A DNA stretch of 6,285 nt, from positions 1 to 6,285 of the forward strand of contig CAKSUD010000082.1 of assembly GCA_934500865.1 (NCBI GenBank), read 5' to 3'. Made by a program: the position numbers and the translations under genes. Origin of the DNA: an uncultured Clostridia bacterium (GTDB taxonomy: Bacteria; Bacillota; Clostridia; TANB77; RGIG9151). The stretch's first letter is position 1. Every line of letters starts with the position of its first letter. The notes below the pieces were generated by a model. The model was given only the letters and a program-made list of their open reading frames with translations, did not search any database and was not told where the DNA came from. This document shows, piece by piece, positions 1-3,672 of the stretch.

Positions 1-47
1 GAAATGGCAAAAATTGTATCGTAAAATTTTATGAATCATTTATAAAA

Positions 48-78
48 AAGTGCGACACTTATTATTGCAATTTATAAT
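48..78 (+). promoter_or_regulatory. Palindrome plus TATAAT module upstream of tRNA-Trp
   Basis: A 13-base palindrome AAGTGCGACACTT (48-60) is followed after exactly 12 bases by TATAAT (73-78). No good -35 hexamer sits 17 bases upstream of that -10; the palindrome covers that place instead. A closely similar module with the same 12-base gap lies inverted at 6208-6238. This could be an upstream promoter controlled by a DNA-binding protein, lying ahead of the main tRNA promoter. The regulator is unknown. Confidence 0.4.
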
Positions 79-102
79 GAAATTTTTGCCAAAAATTTAT
101 TA

Positions 103-131
103 TTGACAATGCGTATGACTATTGGTATAAT
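103..131 (+). promoter_or_regulatory. Consensus sigma-A promoter of tRNA-Trp
   Basis: TTGACA at 103-108 and TATAAT at 126-131 are both perfect hexamers separated by 17 bases. Transcription should begin near 138, about 13 bases before the mature tRNA 5' end. Confidence 0.9.
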
Positions 132-150
132 AGTCAAGTACAAAAATCAT

Positions 151-224
151 AGGGGCGTCGTACAATGGTAGTATAGGAGTCTCCAAAACTTTTGATGGGA
201 GTTCGATTCTCTCCGCCCCTGCCA
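151..224 (+). tRNA. tRNA-Trp (anticodon CCA)
   Basis: The cloverleaf can be drawn fully. The acceptor stem pairs AGGGGCG (151-157) with CGCCCCT (214-220). The D loop contains GGT, the anticodon stem is 176-180 with 188-192, and the loop carries anticodon CCA at 183-185. The T stem is 197-201 with 209-213 around TTCGATT. The discriminator is G221 and CCA is encoded at 222-224. It decodes UGG as tryptophan. It is a single-gene unit with its own promoter and terminator. Confidence 0.96.
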
Positions 225-225
225 A

Positions 226-253
226 AAAGGCCACGCATTCGCGTGGTCTTTTT
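226..253. terminator. Bidirectional intrinsic terminator between tRNA-Trp and the lipoprotein gene
   Basis: The stem GGCCACGC (229-236) pairs with GCGTGGTC (241-248) around the loop ATTC. It is flanked by AAAAA on the left and TTTTT on the right, so a U-tract follows the hairpin on either strand. It can end tRNA-Trp on the plus strand and the lipoprotein gene on the minus strand. Confidence 0.9.
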
Positions 254-263
254 ATATATTATT

Positions 264-872
264 TTATTCTGTTACTTGTGATGTGGTTAATTTATTTAAT
301 GCACTTCCGAATTCCACAAGGTTAGCCATTACAACGTTATACAATGTGTTTTCGTCATCATCTATAATCCACGAATCGCCTTCTTGGTCCAACTGAATTT
401 CAAGTGTTTTTTCTACAAATGTTTCTTCTGTTTTCCCAAGTTGTTCATTTATAGAATCTGTATACATCTTGTTTATTTCCTCTTCTGTTAGCTTATTACC
501 TGCACTTGCCAATGTCTTCTTTATTACGTCTGAAATAACTGCACTCATAAAAGGTGTTCCGTCAACAAATTTACAAGATACTTGTACTGTTGCATTGAAA
601 TTATCAATTTTTGTACTAACAATTTTATATTCAATTTTCTTGCCACATTCCTTTATGTAGTCTGTGAGTTCCTTTGTATCTTCGTTTTCAGCTGCTAATG
701 CTTCTAGTTGGGCTTTGCTTCCGTCAGTTAAAACCAGTTCCTTCATTGCTGTATAATCCGCTTTTTTAGCTAAATCTAAATACTTTGCCACAGTCTCCTC
801 AGGCTTAGGTGCACCACAGGCAGTTAGTAAAACCATAATACAAACACACATTATTAAACTTATTTTTTTCAT
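264..872 (-). CDS. Small secreted lipoprotein of unknown function
   Basis: This 202-residue protein starts with a classic lipoprotein signal: MKK, a hydrophobic stretch (residues 4-18) and a lipobox L16-T-A-C19. It should be lipidated on Cys19 and held on the outer face of the cell membrane. The mature part is soluble and acidic. Its first segment (EETVAKYLDLAKKADYTAMK) resembles the opening helix of NTF2-like/DUF4878- or DUF5105-type lipoproteins found in many Firmicutes, and the C-terminal part has alternating beta-like stretches. That family placement is inference from appearance. The start is well supported: AAAGGAGG at 881-888 lies 8 bases before the ATG. It has its own promoter (901-930) and shares the terminator at 226-253, so it is probably monocistronic. 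Ligand or partner is unknown. Confidence 0.85.
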   Translation of the reverse strand: MKKISLIMCVCIMVLLTACGAPKPEETVAKYLDLAKKADYTAMKELVLTDGSKAQLEALAAENEDTKELTDYIKECGKKIEYKIVSTKIDNFNATVQVSCKFVDGTPFMSAVISDVIKKTLASAGNKLTEEEINKMYTDSINEQLGKTEETFVEKTLEIQLDQEGDSWIIDDDENTLYNVVMANLVEFGSALNKLTTSQVTE

Positions 873-900
873 TATAAATTCCTCCTTTATTAACTGCCTT

Positions 901-930
901 ATTGTACCATAAAATTATTAATTAGTTCAA
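901..930 (-). promoter_or_regulatory. Promoter of the lipoprotein gene
   Basis: On the minus strand TTGAAC (925-930) and TACAAT (901-906) are 18 bases apart, just downstream of the ogt terminator and upstream of a strong SD. Transcription should start near 894. Confidence 0.65.
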
Positions 931-933
931 GGC

Positions 934-966
934 AAAAAAATGCAACCAGTCAAAAGACTAGTTACA
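934..966 (-). terminator. Intrinsic terminator of ogt
   Basis: The arms 956-966 and 941-951 form an 11-bp stem around a 4-base loop. Two of the pairs are G-U wobbles that work only in minus-strand RNA (they are C-A mismatches on the plus strand). A run of seven T follows on the minus strand (940 to 934). This fixes the direction as minus and ends the ogt transcript, or a toxin-ogt read-through transcript. Confidence 0.88.
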
Positions 967-970
967 CTTT

Positions 971-1519
971 TTATAATGCTGTACCTTTTGTCGGCACAAA
1001 GTACTTATTCATATCATTTTTTTCATGTGTTAAAAGTGCTACTTTATTTTTTATTCCTCCCCCATAACCGGTTAAGCTTCCGTTACTTCCGACAACTCTA
1101 TGACAAGGAATAATAATACAAATCGGATTCCATCCAACTGCGCCACCGACTGCTTGGGATGACATTCTTTTTATTCCCCTACCTTCGGCAATTTTTCTTG
1201 ATATATCGTTATATGTTATAGTTTCTCCGAAAGGTATTTCATTCATTATATCAATTACTCCTTGCCTAAATGAAGTTAAATTTTCAATTTTATATTTTGG
1301 TGTAAATTTAGGAACTTTTCCGCTGAAATATGTATCTAACCATTTTTTAGTTTCGTTAAATATAGGAAGCTCTTTTTCTTCGCAATCTATTTTATGCTTA
1401 GATGAATCTCTTGAACCTTCAAACCATAATCCGGTTAAGTATTCTCCGTCACTATTCATTATCATGTTTGAAAACTCACTTGGAGTTTTATATGTACATT
1501 TATATGTCAAACGAAACAT
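971..1519 (-). CDS. ogt: Methylated-DNA--protein-cysteine S-methyltransferase (O6-alkylguanine repair)
   Basis: This is a suicidal repair protein of 182 residues that moves the alkyl group from O6-alkylguanine (or O4-alkylthymine) in DNA to its own cysteine. The catalytic motif PCHRV is at residues 138-142, with acceptor Cys139. Before it is the winged-helix part with TYNDIS (102-107) and QAVGGAVGWNP (122-132); after it comes the conserved GSLTGYGGG (147-155). The N-terminal domain (about 5-80) carries the typical LTGLWFEG. The position of the usual arginine finger holds Gln122, as I recall in other gut Firmicutes relatives. The start is uncertain: AGGAG directly abuts the ATG at 1517-1519, with no spacer. 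A TTG at codon 4 (1508-1510) would lie 9 bases from it and still gives a full domain. The toxin gene ends 27 bases upstream, so read-through co-transcription is possible; a candidate own promoter lies in the gap. Confidence 0.95.
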   Translation of the reverse strand: MFRLTYKCTYKTPSEFSNMIMNSDGEYLTGLWFEGSRDSSKHKIDCEEKELPIFNETKKWLDTYFSGKVPKFTPKYKIENLTSFRQGVIDIMNEIPFGETITYNDISRKIAEGRGIKRMSSQAVGGAVGWNPICIIIPCHRVVGSNGSLTGYGGGIKNKVALLTHEKNDMNKYFVPTKGTAL

Positions 1520-1530
1520 CTCCTACCTAA

Positions 1531-1558
1531 ATTATATACTACAATATCACAAATTCAA
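1531..1558 (-). promoter_or_regulatory. Candidate promoter of ogt at the end of the toxin gene
   Basis: On the minus strand TTGAAT (1553-1558) and a perfect TATAAT (1531-1536) are 16 bases apart. Transcription would begin near 1524, leaving only about 5 bases before the annotated ATG. The -35 lies inside the last codons of the toxin gene. The very short leader either favours the downstream TTG start or argues that ogt is read from the toxin transcript. Confidence 0.45.
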
Positions 1559-2017
1559 AAGTGTTTTTTTCATTTTTAAAATATCATAAAAAGGAATATT
1601 TATCCCCTTCTTTGCTAATTTTATTACATTCATAGAAACCGTTATTACTTCCTTTTTTAACCCTTCAGATATTTCCACATCACTTTCTTTAGTTTTATAA
1701 ATACTTTCTATGTATTCTTCAGTCGTAGGGAATATGTTTTGTATTAAAAAAGCTTTTTCTTTTCCAAGTACTTTCCCAAATACAAAATTGTACACTTTCT
1801 TATTATTTTTCAATTTCCTTTCATATATTTCTTTATACTTTTGAACTTTACTTGATATTGGAACAAACCATACTATTTCATCGTTTTCCAAGTCCCTAAA
1901 GCAAAAATAGCATGGTCTTTTATTACCATCTTCCTTATTTTGCATCAAGTCATAATCCTTAAATAATTCAAAAAACTTATCTTTTATGAAATAAAATTTC
2001 CCGCTTTCTATACTCAT
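1547..2017 (-). CDS. cptN: CptN-like endoribonuclease toxin of a type III toxin-antitoxin system (ToxN/AbiQ superfamily)
   Basis: This 156-residue basic protein matches the CptN branch of the ToxN/AbiQ superfamily as I know it. It opens with GKFYFIKDKFFELF (6-19), then KRPCYFCF (33-40), the core VWFVPISSKVQKY (49-61), FGKVLGKEKAFLIQNIFPTTEEYI (80-103, quoted from memory of the family pattern), and a C-terminal helix with LAKKGINIPFYDI (134-146). PISSK (53-57) corresponds to the active-site T/S-S-x-K region of ToxN. Such toxins cut RNA, including their own antitoxin precursor, and stop growth or abort phage infection when antitoxin is lost. Length fits the family (about 150-170). Start: ATG at 2015-2017 with GAGG about 5 bases upstream. 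The decisive context is upstream on the same strand: terminator, tandem pseudoknot repeats and promoter, the hallmark of type III systems. No frameshift or truncation is seen. Assignment to CptN rather than TenpN is less certain than the superfamily. Confidence 0.85.
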   Translation of the reverse strand: MSIESGKFYFIKDKFFELFKDYDLMQNKEDGNKRPCYFCFRDLENDEIVWFVPISSKVQKYKEIYERKLKNNKKVYNFVFGKVLGKEKAFLIQNIFPTTEEYIESIYKTKESDVEISEGLKKEVITVSMNVIKLAKKGINIPFYDILKMKKTLLNL

Positions 2018-2031
2018 TTTTACCTCTTTTC

Positions 2032-2068
2032 AAAAAAATCTGCCTTCTTAAAAGAAGGCAGATTTTTT
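2032..2068 (-). terminator. Terminator between antitoxin RNA and toxin gene
   Basis: A perfect stem pairs 2053-2063 with 2038-2048 (core AGAAGGCAGAT) around a TAAA/TTTA loop and is followed by seven T on the minus strand. The A and T runs extend the pairing further. It lies between the repeats and the toxin SD, so most transcripts would stop as antitoxin RNA and a minority would read through to make toxin. This is the standard way type III systems set antitoxin excess. Confidence 0.92.
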
Positions 2069-2173
2069 AACATTTGTCCACCTACACATTTATTTGTCGC
2101 AAGTAGGGTTGCGAGTAACATTTGTTCACCTGTACATTTATTTGTCGCAAACAGGGTTGCGAGTAACATTTGT
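2069..2173 (-). repeat. 2.2 tandem copies of a 48-nt repeat in the antitoxin RNA
   Basis: The full copies are 2069-2116 and 2117-2164, and a 9-base partial copy (plus-strand AACATTTGT) is at 2165-2173. The two copies differ at 5 of 48 positions: 2078/2126, 2084/2132, 2085/2133, 2103/2151 and 2104/2152. The last four form two compensated base pairs. Because the partial copy sits at the RNA 5' side, each full unit is flanked on both sides by ACAAATGTT on the minus strand, a likely processing site. Confidence 0.95.
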
Positions 2174-2213
2174 AAACAAAAGAATCCAAAAAGATTCTCT
2201 TATTATTATATTC

Positions 2214-2243
2214 ATTTTACATCACTTCTATTACTAATGTCAA
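2214..2243 (-). promoter_or_regulatory. Promoter of the cptIN locus
   Basis: On the minus strand a perfect TTGACA (2238-2243) and TAAAAT (2214-2219) are 18 bases apart. The start would be near 2207. A short hairpin AGAATC/GATTCT (2181-2198) followed by TTTT lies in the leader before the first repeat. Confidence 0.75.
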
Positions 2244-2322
2244 CCACTTTTATCGCAAAGTATATTTTATATAGTTTCAACTTAAAATTCGCCTACTTTA
2301 ACATCATTTATTTCTCAAAAGC

Positions 2323-2364
2323 AAAATAAAACACACAATCAGCCTACAAAGCCAATTGTGTGTT
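2323..2364 (-). terminator. Terminator of the tRNA operon
   Basis: The arms 2351-2364 and 2330-2343 pair over 14 bp around a 7-base loop in minus-strand RNA. Two of the pairs are wobbles that would be mismatches on the plus strand. TTATTTT follows. It lies right after tRNA-Gly and ahead of the antitoxin promoter, so it separates the tRNA operon from cptIN. Confidence 0.85.
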
Positions 2365-2374
2365 CTTTTTAACT

Positions 2375-2449
2375 TGGAGCGGAAGACGGGACTCGAACCC
2401 GCGACAGCTGCCTTGGCAAGGCAGTGCTCTACCACTGAGCCACTCCCGC
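2375..2449 (-). tRNA. tRNA-Gly (anticodon GCC)
   Basis: The acceptor stem GCGGGAG (2443-2449 on the minus strand) pairs with CTTCCGC with one G-U pair. The anticodon GCC is at 2415-2417, the T loop is TTCGAGT, and discriminator T and CCA are encoded at 2375-2378. It is the last gene of the operon, 3 bases after tRNA-Phe. Confidence 0.96.
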
Positions 2450-2452
2450 ATA

Positions 2453-2528
2453 TGGTGCCTTGGGGCGGAATCGAACCACCGACACGGGGATTTTCAGTCC
2501 CCTGCTCTACCGACTGAGCTACCAAGGC
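2453..2528 (-). tRNA. tRNA-Phe (anticodon GAA)
   Basis: Acceptor GCCTTGG pairs perfectly with CCAAGGC. The anticodon stem GGGGA/TCCCC encloses CTGAAAA, with anticodon GAA at 2493-2495. The T stem is GGTGG/CCGCC. A CCA end is encoded at 2453-2455. A copy of its first 14 bases and upstream flank occurs again at 2649-2672. Confidence 0.96.
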
Positions 2529-2690
2529 ATATTTAGTTATTAAATTTTAGTTTAGCCATAATCGCTAACAAGCACCGACTACCGAACGCTTCGCTTTTCG
2601 GTATAACTTCCACCATCTATTCGACTTCGTCTCATAGGGTGTCACTTGTGAGCTACCAAGGCATATTTAGTTTAGCCATCAAGGCATAAA
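2515..2690. repeat. Partial duplication of the tRNA-Phe 5' end and its flank around a 110-bp spacer
   Basis: The 24 bases at 2515-2538 recur exactly at 2649-2672 (offset 134). They comprise 14 bases of the tRNA-Phe 5' end and 10 bases of its upstream flank. The neighbouring TTTAGTTTAGCCAT also occurs at both places (2546-2559 and about 2667-2679), with a 13-14 base insertion separating the blocks in the first copy. A third AAGGCAT lies at 2681-2687. The bases between have two small hairpins: ACCGAA/TTCGGT in about 2580-2602 and GAC-TTC-GTC near 2620-2631. No ORF or complete tRNA is present. It may be a relic of recombination between tRNA clusters. Confidence 0.75.
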
Positions 2691-2702
2691 ATAAAAATTA
2701 AT

Positions 2703-2734
2703 AAAATAGTTAACTCTTGCGGGTTAACTATTTT
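2703..2734 (-). terminator. Hairpin between tRNA-Asp and tRNA-Phe, terminator-like
   Basis: A 12-bp stem AAAATAGTTAAC (2703-2714) pairs with GTTAACTATTTT (2723-2734) around an 8-base loop. On the minus strand ATTAATTTTTATTTT follows. It starts directly at the CCA end of tRNA-Asp. It could act as a partial terminator or as an RNA processing hairpin, since tRNA-Phe and tRNA-Gly downstream show no clear promoter of their own. Confidence 0.55.
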
Positions 2735-2811
2735 TGGCGACCCGGATGGGGCTCGAACCCACGACCTCTAGCGTGACAGGCTAGCGCTCTAACCAACTGA
2801 GCTACCGGGCC
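2735..2811 (-). tRNA. tRNA-Asp (anticodon GTC)
   Basis: Acceptor GGCCCGG (2805-2811 on the minus strand) pairs with CCGGGTC with one G-U pair. The anticodon GTC is at 2775-2777 in the loop CTGTCAC. The T loop is TTCGAGC. Discriminator G and CCA are encoded at 2735-2738. Confidence 0.96.
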
Positions 2812-2818
2812 AATTCAA

Positions 2819-2850
2819 AATTTTAGAAGTCATATTTGACTTCTAAAATT
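2819..2850 (-). terminator. Perfect inverted repeat between tRNA-Val and tRNA-Asp
   Basis: A 14-bp perfect stem (2819-2832 with 2837-2850, core TAGAAGTCA) surrounds a 4-base loop. The sequence after it on the minus strand is only TTGAATT, so the U-tract lies mostly within the stem. It is either a weak terminator or a spacer hairpin used in processing the tRNA precursor; processing seems more likely because genes follow without a visible promoter. Confidence 0.45.
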
Positions 2851-2853
2851 ATA

Positions 2854-2929
2854 TGGTGGGGGCAATAGGACTCGAACCTATGACCGCCTGCTTGTAAGGC
2901 AGATGCTCTACCAGCTGAGCTATACCCCC
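2854..2929 (-). tRNA. tRNA-Val (anticodon TAC)
   Basis: Acceptor GGGGGTA (2923-2929 on the minus strand) pairs with TGCCCCC (one G-U or mismatch-free depending on offset). The anticodon TAC is at 2894-2896 in the loop CTTACAA. The T loop is TTCGAGT. Discriminator A and CCA are encoded at 2854-2857. It is the first gene of the Val-Asp-Phe-Gly operon, about 14 bases from the predicted transcription start. Confidence 0.96.
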
Positions 2930-2949
2930 ATGTCGAACTGACAAGTAAT

Positions 2950-2978
2950 AATATATAAGATAATGAATAAAATGTCAA
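2950..2978 (-). promoter_or_regulatory. Promoter of the tRNA operon
   Basis: A perfect TTGACA (2973-2978) and TATATT (2950-2955) are 17 bases apart on the minus strand. Transcription would start near 2943, just ahead of tRNA-Val. Confidence 0.85.
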
Positions 2979-3025
2979 TATATATTTTTGAATTTTTTTA
3001 TTTTTTTTTGAAAGAAGTGATATAA

Positions 3026-3649
3026 ATGGTATGGTATTACCGTCGAAAGCGTCGTAGAATAGCGTTTTTTCTTGTTTTTCCTCTCCTAATTATTTCTTCA
3101 ATTTCATATGTACTTTTTCAACTTTCTCACTCTTTTGTTCGAATAAGTGAGGATAAAATACATAATCTTACCTTTACTATGATTAATGAAATAGTAGAAA
3201 ATGAAATGGAAAAGATAGATACAAGTAACTTAATAGAGTATAAATTTGATTCTGATGAAAAAATCGTAGCTGTTAATGCAAATGTTTCCATTATGAATAA
3301 ATTAAACAATGGTATAAGTGAGCAATTATCTAATAAGATGTCTAATCTAGAACATATTTTTATAAAACTTCCACTCGGAAGCTTTGTAAGCAGTAATTTT
3401 TTCTCAGGAGTCGGTCCTGAAATTCCTGTTGAAATTGTTTTACTAAATAGGGTTAACACTGAATACCATACTGACTTTACTTCTACCGGCATAAACCAAT
3501 CACGTCACAGAATACTCATAAATGTTACTTGCGACATAGGGATACTATCTCAGTTATCAAACCAAAAGCATACTGTAAATGTTGAAGTCCCAATCGCTGA
3601 AACAATAATAATAGGGAATGTTCCTACTACTTATCTTGAATTCAAGTAG
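3026..3649 (+). CDS. yunB: Sporulation protein YunB
   Basis: This 207-residue protein has a short basic N-terminus (RRKRRR, 6-11), one membrane segment (about 12-33) and an outside domain. The C-terminal half carries the family pattern I recognise: GPEIPVEIVLLNRVNTEYHT (about 129-148), then TSTGINQSRHRILINV (153-168) and VPIAETIIIGNVPTTYLE at the end. In Bacillus subtilis yunB belongs to the sigma-E mother-cell regulon and contributes to normal spore formation; its biochemical role is unknown. The protein is shorter than the Bacillus form (about 250) but complete across the conserved core. The start ATG follows AAAGAAGTGAT about 4-5 bases upstream, a degenerate SD. No clear sigma-A or sigma-E promoter is visible in the very AT-rich 2980-3015 stretch. 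It is divergent from the tRNA operon and convergent with pyk. Confidence 0.92.
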   Translation: MVWYYRRKRRRIAFFLVFPLLIISSISYVLFQLSHSFVRISEDKIHNLTFTMINEIVENEMEKIDTSNLIEYKFDSDEKIVAVNANVSIMNKLNNGISEQLSNKMSNLEHIFIKLPLGSFVSSNFFSGVGPEIPVEIVLLNRVNTEYHTDFTSTGINQSRHRILINVTCDIGILSQLSNQKHTVNVEVPIAETIIIGNVPTTYLEFK

Positions 3650-3662
3650 TAAAAACATTCCC
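3614..3662. terminator. Hairpin at the yunB/pyk convergence overlapping the yunB end
   Basis: An outer stem GGGAATGTT (3614-3622) pairs with AACATTCCC (3654-3662), and an inner stem ACTACTT (3626-3632) pairs with AAGTAGT (3644-3650). The structure includes the last 12 codons of yunB and its stop. Neither strand has a good U-tract: the plus strand gives CCAATATTAATT, the minus strand TATTATTATTG. It is the only candidate terminator for either convergent gene. Confidence 0.5.
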
Positions 3663-3672
3663 CCAATATTAA

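Larger units (their letters stand above)
2032..2207 (-). ncRNA. cptI: Type III antitoxin RNA (CptI-like), two pseudoknot repeats
   Basis: The inferred transcript runs from a start near 2207 through 9 bases of partial repeat and two 48-nt repeats to the terminator at 2032-2068. In each repeat CGCAA pairs with UUGCG (minus strand: 2109-2113 with 2098-2102; 2157-2161 with 2146-2150) to make a 5-bp hairpin with a 6-base loop. Five loop bases pair with a downstream stretch (2103-2107 with 2081-2085; 2151-2155 with 2129-2133), forming an H-type pseudoknot. The loop pairing is CCUAC/GUAGG in one repeat and CCUGU/ACAGG in the other, so two base pairs covary. In this family each processed repeat binds and inhibits toxin directly in a closed protein-RNA assembly. 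The 5' and 3' ends are predictions. Confidence 0.88.

Noticed and set aside
6..90. Inverted repeat GGCAAAAATT (6-15) with AATTTTTGCC (81-90)
   Set aside because: The arms are 65 bases apart, A/T-rich and overlap other signals; chance is a sufficient explanation.
2069..2173. CRISPR array reading of the 48-nt repeats
   Set aside because: The copies are directly adjacent with no spacers, and they carry compensatory changes of an RNA fold; the type III antitoxin explains them.
2250..2265. A possible third, decayed antitoxin repeat (TTTGCGATAAAA on the minus strand, like TTTGCGACAAAT)
   Set aside because: The similarity is only about a dozen bases, it lies upstream of the promoter, and neither the hairpin partner nor the pseudoknot strand is present.
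2304..2525. A 73-codon open frame on the minus strand
   Set aside because: It runs through tRNA-Phe, tRNA-Gly and the operon terminator, so it is a chance frame over RNA genes.
2515..2690. Attachment site of an integrated element at tRNA-Phe
   Set aside because: The duplicated part is the 5' end of the tRNA rather than the 3' end, only 134 bases separate the copies, and no integrase gene is present.
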